From the NCBI GenBank assembly GCA_028641055.1, contig CM054057.1, forward strand, positions 398,024,541 through 398,088,540: a stretch of 64,000 nt of DNA. Reading direction: 5' to 3'. This document shows, piece after piece, positions 48,201 to 58,687 of this stretch. The notes under the pieces were generated by a model. It worked only from the letters and a program-made list of their open reading frames with translations. It ran no database searches and had not been told where the DNA came from. Source of the stretch: Alopecurus myosuroides (taxonomy: Eukaryota; Streptophyta; Magnoliopsida; Poales; Poaceae). A program made the position numbers and the translations under genes. The number at the start of each line of letters is the position of its first letter. The stretch's first letter is position 1.

Positions 48201-49624
48201 GGCCGGGTATGGTTTTGAGGCCTGCTAGTGTCGAACTCAGGAAAAGTCTTTGTCCACTGGATCCATGTTGAGCGCGCTAACCGCATGTGGGAAGCGTGTA
48301 TGGGCGCCCCCCGCAACTCTGATTCGATTCGCATCTCGTCCAAATCGCCACACTTAGTTCGGGTTTTCCATTTGATGCACTCATATGCAGGTACGAACCC
48401 GAGGCCAGGGTGGAAACTTTTGTAGTCGGCATTTAGGGCGGCGTGGTCTTCCAGTGCTATGAGGGTCCCTCTTTTCTTCGTGGGGGCTCGATTAGCCGCG
48501 CACGCACAGCACGTGGTTCTTTGGGCTTGATGCGAAGAAGAGTTGGGTTGTGTTGAGTGCCTCGCTTGGTGGAAGTGCATTTCCAATCTGGCGGGGTATT
48601 CTTACGTGTACGGCCAAATTGGTGCACCCCTGCAGGGTTAAATCTTCTCGAGAAGCCGTGTTGTCCGCGGTTATGGATGACTTGGTGATAGGGCTGGCTA
48701 ACAAGGATTAGACAACTTACACCTAATCAATACTAACTTGATTAGTAATAGACCTTATTGACATAATAACTTGACCCATCATTAATCCAATTGTGTGAGT
48801 TATCCTCGGATTGCTTCTTTGGATAAGGGGCGAGATCCAGGATGGGTTTGTTTGAGGATAGTGGTAGTTGGTTACGATACGCTATCTTATCCCCTTCTTT
48901 TAGCCGGAAGTTGTAGCATGTTTCTGTAGTTGGTTAGAGCAGCCTGCTGCCGCACTTGTTGTATCACCTATTCTTCCGTTGAACCCAAAGCATTTGTACT
49001 TGGTGTTGCCGGGTACACTTTGGTATCTTGTGAGTCTTGCTTGCCAGTACTTGTCTGTACTGACCCCTTTGGGGCTGTGGTTTCCGCAGACTACGTTTCC
49101 GAGGATCCCCATGGTGGCTACTACGTGGAGTATGACGAGGCTGCTGACGAGTAGATAGCGGACCCGGGCAGGATCCGAGACATCGTGGATGGGCTCCGTC
49201 TTTTCATTTCCGGCCTCTTAGGCCTATTTGGATCTTGTCTGTACTCAGACACTTTGGATGCTTCCGCTGTGATGTAATGATGAATTGTTGGGACATGTGT
49301 CCTCTGGATGATTGTATTTGCTATCTCTGCTCTAGTGAGAGCTATTTGCAACTTATTTCAATCTTTTGTGTCTTAGAGATATGTTGTGATATCACTTGTT
49401 CAAATGTCGTTGACGTACCATGTGTGTATGTTATGAAGTACGTCAATGGAAGTAGTCGGATTTCTATGGGATGGTTTACGCAGACGATGGATAGTAGAGA
49501 ATGGTTGTCACACGTTTACGTGTTGGCCTGCTCATATTGAGATGCGGGTGCCGGTATGCACCGTAAGCCATTTGTTCTACTGTTTAGCGGACTGTGAGTA
49601 TCCTCTAGAAGTCTGGGTGCGACA
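45272..49624 (+). mobile_element. Solo long LTR, 4353 bp, in antisense intron
   Basis: Starts TGTAACATCCCAAGTATG and ends GGTGCGACA. The TSD is CACGC at 45267-45271 and 49625-49629. No second terminal repeat, primer site or gag-pol is present, so it is best read as a solo LTR left by LTR-LTR recombination. A GC-rich block at about 45790-46770 with many overlapping ORFs is followed by a long AT-rich part. The TGTAACATCC start is shared with the LARD-like LTRs, but the rest differs. TTATAG near 45938 may be the TATA region. The orientation follows the likely transcription direction. Confidence 0.82.
47798..49154 (+). other. Candidate spliced acidic micro-ORF inside the solo LTR
   Basis: Block 1 (47798-47875) is preceded by AATAG and followed by GCAAGT, a GC-type donor. 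It encodes DDVETDEVYDTNSEELAQYQ and six more residues. Block 2 begins at 49090 after TTTCCGCAG and encodes YVSEDPHGGYYVEYDEAADE up to TAG 49152-49154. The leftover G of block 1 plus AC of block 2 make an Asp codon, so the phase fits. Both parts are strongly acidic. No start exon was located and no homology is claimed. It may be a short coding tail, or spliced LTR RNA with chance coding potential. Confidence 0.4.
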
Positions 49625-51423
49625 CACGCGATCGACTACAGCCTCGGGGGCTACTCCCATTGGGAGCACTGTCGTGCACCCGATAAAATTTTTATGACAA
49701 ATGACAAAGTTTACCTGGCCCGTGGCGCGGGAGAGGGGATCCACGGAGCTGTCCGTCACTTCTTTCAAAGCTGAAGTCCTGGCGGCAAAGCTGGGCGCCT
49801 CACATTCCACAGTCGCCGCATGGGGGGCTGCGCTGGGAGAATTCTGGACAATGCCAGCAGTGGGAGTCTCACCCGCAGCACCTGCTCTATTCCTCTTTTC
49901 GGGAGGAACAGAAGAAGCATACCTACGAGGACTTATGGTTTGCAAACTGCAACAGATAAACATCAACATAGGTGCAAAGGAAAAAGTTCGACTAAAGGAC
50001 AAGAAGAAGAACTTACTCATCATCTTCATCTTCATCCAGCAAATCCGCGTTCCAAGCGGGCGCGATCACTGGGAATGAAGGGGAAGGGGCGAGTGAGCGA
50101 AGTGGAGTCGCGGAGATAGGAGCCTTCCCAGGCGATTCTTCCAAGGAGTTATCCTTGGAAGTAGCCTCGTTATCATCCACTCGACGACGCTTGTGGTGAT
50201 GAAGGCCGCCATTCGAGCCCTCCGCATCATCCGAAGAATCGTCCTCGGAGCTCGAAGAAGCATCGGCTACACTGGTATCGGCTAAGCCGTCTAGGTGACT
50301 CGCCAATAACTCCGAGGCGTCCTCTCCCGCAACTGGCGGGTAGCAGTTCGCCACTGCTAAGTTCTACAAAGAAGGCAGAAGAAGGCAAGAAAAAATTCAG
50401 TCGACAAAAGCTCAAAGCAAAGAAGAAAATAATAGAAGACAGGAAGGGTAAACTAACCGCGGCTGGTGGAGGTTTCGAAGCGTCGAAGGCTTCGACTGTG
50501 CAGTCGGGGAACTTCTCCCCCACCTTCAAGCTAGTGATAGCCGCGATTTTCTTCTCGAACTCAACGTTCGAAAGCTCCTCGCGGCTCACTCGGCTAGGAT
50601 CCTCAGCGCCTTGGTATTCCCACATCATGGAAGGCCTTTGCTGCAGCGGTTGGATCCTGCGCTTCAGAAAAATACTCGCCAGGTGCAGCCCGTTGAGTAC
50701 CACTCCAGCAGTTTGATCCCGGAGAGCGGACACCCTTGCGAGTAGAGGCGTGACAACCTGGGTTTCTTCGGCCGACAGCTTGTGCGCCCAGGACTTCCGC
50801 CTCTTCAAAACAGCGAACGGGTGGAATTCTACGATCCCACCCGAGCTGTTGTCGATGACGTAAAACCACTTTTTCCGCCAGCCTTGGGCGGAGTCGACGA
50901 AGTGCATGTTGAAGTAGCTGCTCTCCAGTCGCGCCTGGATCCCGAAGCCACCTGTGCATAGCGGCTCGCCAGGCTCGGAGTCCACCCGCGATTTCTCGCG
51001 GAAGATGCGAACTTTGAAGAGGGCCTTCCAAAGCGCCCAATGAGGGCGAATGCCAAGGAAGCATTCGCAGAACACGATGAAGCACGATATGTGTTGCACC
51101 GCGTTCGGAGGAAGATCGTGAAGCTGTATGCCATAGACATACAGCAACCCGAGGAGGAAAGGATGGAGAGGGAAGGAAAGACCCCGAGACACGTGGTCCG
51201 CGAAGACCACGCGCCCGTTCGATTGCGGGTTTGGTACCTCTTCTTTCTTCCCGAGGCGCACCCGCTTCTCAGATTCAGCCGGCAGCAACCCCTCCCGCTG
51301 CATCTCTTTGATGCTCTTCGCGGTGGTGTTGGGCGAACGCCAGTCGCCAGCTCGAGGCGTAGGTTGCGCGGAAACTTCTCTGGTTGCAGAGGTGGCAGCG
51401 CCACGTCTTTTGCCTCCAGCCAT

Positions 51424-52638
51424 GGTTGACAGCACGAGCTTGAGCGCGAGGAAGAAGATGGGCGCGAGGAAGGAGATGGATTGAAGACGAGGGCTGGGAA
51501 GTTTTTACCGCAGCGCTAAGTCCCGTATTTATACACGGAGCGAATCAGCCCCAACCATTCGATGCGCTACGTGGCGCCTATCGCAGCCACCACGTGTGAA
51601 GATGAAACGAGGAGACGGTGAAACGCTGTTTCGTGCCACGATCTTAACAGAAGATCGTGCGCATTTATTGCACCGTTCACGTAAAACCGGGAGCGGCGTC
51701 TCGTTTCCCGGTCAAAAAGCTGATTAGGTGGGCCAGCCCATCTGTTACCACTCCGTCACGTCCCATCGGGAGGAGAAAAGTGCGCCATGACGTCATGGTA
51801 CGCATCATCAAATTCAAGAACCTTCGAATGGAAAATTCAAACACGAAAACAGCTTCGTATGAAATTCCTTCGATTAAAGGCAATTCCTTTGCGAACAAAT
51901 CATGGAGCAAGACCTCTTTAAAACAAGAGAACTACCCTATACTCGAAAACTCTTTCGTACGGGCACAACAGTCTAAACATGAAAACTCTTTCATATGGGC
52001 ATGACTCTCTTCAGTACGAAAATTCCTTCGATTGAATCTTAAACAATCACTCGGGTAGAAAGAACCTACCTCCATTCACACATGATATTTTTACATCATA
52101 AAGACCTGGATTGTTCAGCCGACTAGGCACATCCGGATACCATATTCTTCGAATATGAAGGTAAGACCCAAAATGATCTTTCTTAAGGGCCTGGAATCGC
52201 ACTCGAAAGCTGCGTCCTCCGGTATGATTCCGTGTCAACAACACGAAGAAAAATCCTAGCGGACGCGCCGGGTACCCCTATAGGTTAAGTTCGACTCGAT
52301 AAGTCCACAACGGCTCAGTCGCAACAATCACCTTATCGGGTTCGAGTCGGAGGTCTCGAATCTGTGTAGGCCAGCAATGTTTTTTCCCTAGTCGCAATTA
52401 ATTGGCCCTGATCTCTCGGGAGAGCCAAGCTACTGTGCCGCACCCTTCTGCGATAAAAGTCGCAAAAACAGGCACCTATGCTGCTCGACACTCGAGCATG
52501 AAGACTCGTTGCACAGGGAACACACCCTTTAAAACAGAAAACAACCAAGCTGGTTATCCATAAGAAAGGTAGACCAAGAAAGGCTTGACCGTCTACTCGA
52601 CTGGAAAAATCCCACTCGAGCAAACGCTCGGGGGCTAC
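51424..52638 (-). promoter_or_regulatory. Upstream region and TATA box of antisense gene
   Basis: TATAAATA on the minus strand at 51526-51533 lies about 103 bp before the ATG at 51423, a normal spacing for a plant promoter. From about 51540 to 52638 there is no gene on either strand. On the + strand the segment ends in the polypurine tract GCTCGGGGGCTAC next to the 3' LTR at 52639. The antisense gene would thus be transcribed from inside the element, independent of the LTR promoters. Confidence 0.6.
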
Positions 52639-53130
52639 TGACGAATATATGGATCCTGGACCCTGCGAATAAGGACACCCCCTCTCAGGCCCAAGGTTGA
52701 AGGCCCAAGAAGAGGAGCCCTTGGAATACTCCAGAAGGCCCACGTGAAGCCCACCTGCACTAACTTGCGGGTTAAGATAGGAAACATGTAACCGATCTAG
52801 TTAGAGTTCGAGTCCTCTCCGGGTAGGATTCGAGACCTGGCCACCTATATAAGGCCAGAAGAGCCCCCCGGGAGAGGACCAAGCAACACAACACCATCGA
52901 AGCCTTGAACTTGAGATCTTACTCTCGATTCGAGCATCATCATTGTAACCGATCTTTCCGTCAATACAGATCGACAAGAGGCAGGAGTAAGGGTTTTACC
53001 TCTACGAGGGCCCCGAACCTGGGTAAATCTCGCCCCCTGTCTAGCCGACGATTCCACCAGCGCTAATGACTTCTCCTAGTCGAAACCCGATAGGGTCACC
53101 TAAGGGATTTGTAGAGTCAGAGATTCGACA
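52639..53130 (+). repeat. 3' LTR of Tat-type element
   Basis: 492 bp with TATATAAG at 52846-52853. Differs from the 5' LTR at about seven sites by eye. Followed by TSD CTTGG at 53131-53135. Confidence 0.93.
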
Positions 53131-53135
53131 CTTGG

Positions 53136-53946
53136 TGTAGTTGGATCTGAAATCTTCATATCTCATGCAACTTGGGGTTCACTTGTCTTTCTTCACTTGC
53201 TGATTGGCTTTCTACTCGTTATGATGTAGTTGGTCATTGATCCTGGATGTGATTGTTCCTTCACACAGAAGGATCTTGAAATGTGTGACATTACTCAATT
53301 GTATGGCTTGTGCCTCTATAGAGAACTAATCATGACTTTCTTGGGTGAAAGGTTTGTTGTTGAACTTCATGTGGTAGCCCTATATGGTTGGTAAATGGGT
53401 ATGGGTTTTGGTTTGGCTTAGCATGAAAGAGTAGAGATTAGAAAGAGACTAAAGAAATTCATACCCCAACACATTAGATCAAGGAAAATTATCTTGCAAA
53501 CAACACATAAAAAACATATAGCCACACATTTGTTACACCAAACAACATGGTTTTTGAAAACAAACTAATATTGTCATACCACACTCATTGGTATGATCAA
53601 TACACTAACACGTTAATGTTGTTCTAACAAAGTAACTAGATTGGTGGTCTCATCTATATATTCTTTAGTTTTCTTCAAATTCTTCTCTCCATGTCTTGAG
53701 GTGTTGTTGAATGTTGTGAAGTCTATGGTTTTCTTCAAGATCCTTCAAAAATCTTGAGTGTAGGTCTTCATGTGGTAAAAATACTTCTTGCACTTCTTGG
53801 TATGATCATCAACATTCCTGTCTTGATGGTATTGAAGAGGTAGGTCATCTACAAAAATTTTGAACATAGGAAATTTTCTATCCTAGGGTCTTCTCCAAAC
53901 TTAGGGTCTCGAATTCTACAGGCAACACAATGCTCTGATACCATTT
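53136..53946 (-). other. LARD copy B internal domain, 5' part, with primer site
   Basis: Continuation of 27250-28045 after the Tat-type insertion. The initiator-Met primer site TGGTATCAGAGC is on the minus strand at 53932-53943, three bases from the LTR end at 53947. No coding domain is visible. Together the internal domain is about 1.6 kb, too small for gag-pol. Confidence 0.7.
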
Positions 53947-56900
53947 TGTAGCATCCCACCTTTTAAATACAGATGGAATACCTGTGTTATTGTGCTAGTC
54001 CCTGGATCAATTGCTAGCACCACAGTACAAAATGAAATATCATGCAAATGCATCAAATTCTATTACATCGCATGATCCAGTCTTTACAAAATAGGATTAC
54101 AACTTGCCTAGTCTTAGAAGACTAGCAGAAAACAAAGAATTACAGCGGAAAACATAGTACAACATTGAGCCCATCTTCTTCATGTGCCACAGGCAAAACA
54201 TGTTGGCGATAGTCTCGAGATCCTAAACGAAATCCTCACTCGTCTTCAGAAACATCTGCAATATGGAATATGCAGCCACAAGGGAGTCAATACAATTTAA
54301 TGTATTGGCAAGTAACACTATGGTGGATATAAATGGCACGACTAATACTACATGCTTATTTGGCTGAGTGGAGTTTTGGCTAAGTTTGCATAAAGCAAGT
54401 TTTCTCCTATCTCTTTTGTAAAGGAAAACTTTTCTTTTCAAAGGGGTGGCATCATTGGACTGAAATCCAAGTACCACTATACTGTTCACTTGGTCAAAAT
54501 TTTAATTATTGAAAATGGTGATGTGATTCTTCCGTCCATCCTTGTCCAGCTGCTCATAGTTGTCCATAACCGGGGACACGGCTAAGATCTTAGTTTGTTG
54601 ACTCTGCAGAGCTTGTGCACTTTCACCTTCAGACTCAAATCAGCCCAAACATCCTATACACTCTGAGTGCATTAAGGAAAGGAGAAGATTGAGACGAGAT
54701 CTTTCAGAAGCAAGAATTCAACCTAATGGCAAGACCCGTTCCACCTATAATTATGCTACATCTGCTTGTCAAGCCCAGGCTGAACCCTCGCAACTTAATT
54801 AATCAAGACAGAGCCCATATGACTAAAGGCTGCACTGGAAGCAATCTAAACTTGGGGAACATCATAATCACTTTGTTCCTGGGTGGCATTCCTCAAGTGA
54901 CACCCCTCGGGGATACACTCAACTCTCATCAGCCAAACAACCAAATCCACCCAGGTGGTTCATTGAAGTTGTTACTTAGAATTTTTCCACAACATCAAGT
55001 AAAAATCATTTGTCACATTGCATAGCATCTATCAAGTTCTAAGGCTATAAATAACAAGGATAAAAGGGATGGCTACACACTACTAGGATAATAGCATAGC
55101 ATAATATAACTTAGTAAAATTTCCTATCAATGCATACTACTCAAAAAATCAACTAATGCATATAGAAAATAATGGGTAGTTGATGATGTGTTACTTGCCT
55201 TGTTGAAGTTGGTGAAGATATCACACTCTCTTCACAAAGGATCGTTGCTCTCTGTACAATCTACTCATTGAAAACACAATAACAAAATAAACAAACATGC
55301 TATCAAGCAAACATACAAGTGAAGAGATCATACAAAGCAATAACATAGCCAAAGGAGTTTAACCTAGTTGGTTAGGACAAGGTCTAGGTTTGATTTGAAA
55401 TATTCATTCTCTAATGGTCTCATACTTGTTAAGGAAATTCCAATGGTTTACTTGGGAAGGTCTAGGTTGAGTTTGATGTGATCTAACTTTATTATAACCA
55501 TACTTGTCGAGGAAGTTCCAAGAGTTCACTAAGAATAAACATTTTACTTCTTCAACTAAAGTAATACATGCAAACACTTGGTCATATTCACCTTCAAAAA
55601 TATTTGAGTGACTATGTTAGTATTTTCCATTGTGGTTAGGGTAGGTCTACTAACTTCATCATCAAAGGGAAAATATTACTAAGTCTTGGGTTTTCCATTT
55701 GGGTCAATGGTTGGACAAAAATAACTTGTATAGATTTCTTCTAGACCTCATGTGATTGCCTTCTTGAAGATCATCATCATGCCATCTAAGTTGTTTCCTT
55801 ACTTGGTGTGGTGCTTCTCTTGGTCTTGATAGTCTTCATGGTTTTCTCACTAGTTGTTTCCCAAGTGGTGTGGTCACAACTAAGTGTTTTATTTAACAAA
55901 TGTGAAAATATCACTAAGTCAAAATAGAGGGGAAATGAGACAAGAGGATAGAATGGGAGAGGTGAGTCTCCTTCTTCATTTCTTCATGTACTTGAACTTG
56001 ATGGAGTATGCTTCAGATTGTTGTGGATCCTAAGTCATTTCTTCAATGATCTTCCTTGTTTCTCTTAATTTTTCCATCAAGGTGCAAGGAGAAGAATAGA
56101 AAAGGGAAGGGAAAAGACTTAGAGGGAAAGGGGGTTAGTCTTCTAAGTGCTTCCACTTCTTGGAGAGGCTTCTGAAGTTTGTTTTATTTGATAAGTCCTT
56201 CATTGGTCTTCTATATTCATGTTGAAAAATCTCTAGATGGTTAAGTCCTCCACTGCACTTCATGGTTCTCACAAATCCCAACTTGGTGAAATCTTGAAGC
56301 AAGCATGGGGAGACAAGAAGTTGATGGAAACATTTGTACTAGTGTTTTTAGGTTCATTTGTTGGCTAAGTATAAGTTGAAACTTCACTAAGGACTTAGCC
56401 TTGGTTTCATATAGCCATACACACAGAGAACCACTTAAGCAAAAATATTTCCTAAGTCATTTTTAATATGGTGTGAAACATGTGTGTGATAACTTGGCCT
56501 AAAATACATGGGTATGGCTCATATGTGTCCAAAATTCTATGGCACTGGTTTCTATGGATTAAGGTTGCCATATGGAGCAACATTGCTTAAGAAAACATAT
56601 TAAAATTATTTATAGAATTTAAACTAAGTCAAATTTGCTCAAATGGCCATATAATTCTAAATCCATTCTAAACTTGTTCAAATAATATTTTGGTCTTATG
56701 TATCTGCTAGTACACATTCTAAGGAACCCAAAACAATTTAGTTTGCAAAAATTTGATTTACAAAATTTGAATTATGTCAAATTTCATCAAACAAGCATAT
56801 TTGAATTTGAAAACATTTAAGTTTGTCAAATTTGAATTTGGACAGTGCTAAAAGTTTCTAATTGTCAAGGGCTTTTCAAAAAGTCCAAGATTGCTAAATT

Positions 56901-58687
56901 TGGCTTCATGGATCAAAAGATATGATGGATTGAAGTTGCAGGGGCTAATCTGTAAAACTGCCAAAATAATTCCAGCGAGAGAAATTTTCAAATAAGGCTG
57001 GGCCACGTGGCTGGATCTGATTGGCTGCTGCTGCTGACTGTGTTGCTGACTGGACTATGACGTGGATAAGTGGATCCAGATCTGAGCCGTCAGATCTAGA
57101 TCTGACGGTATCATACCGCTTCGGGGAGGATCTAATCCTAGCCACTCGTTCGATCCAACGGCGGAGGGAGAGAGAAGAGCTCACCGCGGTGGTAGGTCGC
57201 CGGAAATGGCGTGCGCGGCGGCGCGCTGCACGGGAGAGGACGGCGCCGGCGTTCCGGTACGTTTCCGGGCTCGGGGAGATCACGAAGCGGACCGGCGCAA
57301 CACGGTGAGTGTGATGAAGACCACGGGGAGGTTCCACGAGCTCTGCAACGACGGCGGCGAGGAGGTTCTGAGGCGACCGAGCGGTTCCCGGCTCCGGCGA
57401 GCGTGTCCTCGTCGCCACCCTGCACCAAAACGACGAGCAGAGGCATCAAGACGTGCGCACGGACAAGGGGAAGGAGAGGGGCAGGGTCTCGTGCTCGGGG
57501 ACGGGCTCACCTTGACGGAAAACAAGGAATACGGCTGCGGGATGTAGGAGCTCCGGCGAGCAAATCCTCTGTGCACGGGGCACGATTGAGGGAGGCACCA
57601 GAGGGGAAAGGGAGAGGGTATCGGGGGCTATTTATAGGCGCAAAGATGGAAGGAATCACGACCTTAAAGGCGCGGAATCAACGAGATTGCAAATCGGCCG
57701 AAACGGCTGTGGCCTTCCTTCTGTGAGGAAGAAGAAGGATGACGTCAGATGACGTCATCTTTTCTTTTTATTTTCTTTTCTTTTTCTTGTTAAATAAAAA
57801 CCTTAATAACTTCTGTTTTAAAAATCCAAATGACATGAAAATAATTTCTAAATTCTTTAAATTTAATTGCCTTTCCAGAAAAACCATTTTCACAAACTTT
57901 TGAACACATTACATTTTTAATTATGAAATTTGAATAATTCATTAAAAGTGACTTAATAGCATTTTTAATAGAAAATCAAATTTAATTTTGAGAAAGGGTT
58001 TTATAAAAATACAGAGACATTATATAGGGCAAATATAATTTTTGAAAATCATTTACACTTGTTTCGCTATTTTATATTTTGAAACAGAAATGATTTCACT
58101 AATAGCATATTAATGCCATTTAAAAAATATCAATTATATAAATGAAAATTATTGGTTGAATAAAATATCAGAGACATCGATGTGATCAAATAACATTTTC
58201 CAAAATCATAATTAATGGTTTTCATATTTTATGATTTTAAAATATAAAGAAATAATGATAGTCACTTAATAGAAAACATTAATTTTTATATGATTAAAAC
58301 AATTTTTAGAAATATTTTATATGGTTCAACTATTGTATTCTAAGACCCTTTTTGGAGACAAGAAGAAAATATTAGAGATAGCAACTCTCTGGTTTTTATA
58401 TATCAAAAATATTTTCAAGATGATAATTGGGTTGAAAACATGTTTGGTGTAAGGGTTTGCTTAAGAAGAAATATTTTCTTTATGTAGAAATATTTATTTT
58501 GAAAGGGCTTTTAGGTTTTATGGAATAGGAAAAAAATGGATTTTTAATATTCAAATTTCGTTGAGTTATGTATTGCTTCCTTTTATTTCTTGCTTCTCAT
58601 TTGGTTCTTGGTGACTTGCATAACATGAAAACAAAAAGTTTCATTTTTTTGTGATTTTTGAACTTTCCAAAAATCAGGGATGTTACA
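53947..58687 (-). repeat. Complete LARD LTR shared by copies B and C
   Basis: 4741 bp on the minus strand, from TGTAACATCCC at 58687 to GATGCTACA at 53947. The right part (about 55975-58687) is nearly identical to 24555-27249, except for a divergent patch near 56660-56790 and a 20 bp indel near 57085. The GC-rich block is at about 57000-57730, with TATAAATAG at 57628-57636 and twin TGACGTCA at 57740-57747 and 57750-57757. ORFs in the GC-rich block are composition effects. Confidence 0.8.

Larger units (their letters stand above)
44135..51423 (-). pseudogene. Antisense spliced gene of Tat-type element (putative gypsy-type transposon protein)
   Basis: The minus-strand ATG at 51423 (MAGGKRRGAATSATREVS) starts a six-exon model with GT-AG introns and matching phases: 51423-50458, 50363-50017, 49946-49715, 45099-44985, 44912-44679, 44600-44135. 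Exon 1 (322 codons) has FPLHPFLLGLLYVYGIQLHD, LPPNAVQHISCFIVFCECFL and RPHWALWKALFKVR, the pattern of grass proteins in the Pfam family Transposase_28 (name from knowledge, not searched). Exon 2 is acidic with HHHKRRRVDD, a possible nuclear signal. Exons 4-6 are helical, coiled-coil-like. Lesions: TGA at 45030-45028 and a frameshift near 44455. A 4.35 kb solo LTR lies in intron 3. Biochemical role unknown; antisense ORFs between pol and 3' LTR are known in Tat-lineage elements. Confidence 0.75.
28046..53130 (+). mobile_element. Tat-type Ty3/gypsy element with antisense genes, twice interrupted
   Basis: The 492 bp LTRs (28046-28537 and 52639-53130) start TGACGAATATAT and end TCGACA. The TSD is CTTGG at 28041-28045 and 53131-53135. 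The element carries a primer site, gag, protease, RT, an RT-linked RNase H, a second RNase H-like domain, integrase, an antisense gene region, and a polypurine tract GCTCGGGGGCTAC ending at 52638. Two later insertions lie inside (35661-43593 and 45272-49624); without them it is about 12.8 kb. I count seven differences between the LTRs (about 1.4 percent), so it is fairly young. The second RNase H and the antisense genes point to the Tat lineage. All sense coding frames are broken. Confidence 0.93.

Noticed and set aside
50603..51404. Other minus-strand frames of 160-191 codons overlapping antisense exon 1
   Set aside because: Shadows of the exon 1 frame, which alone has the family motifs and phase-consistent splicing.
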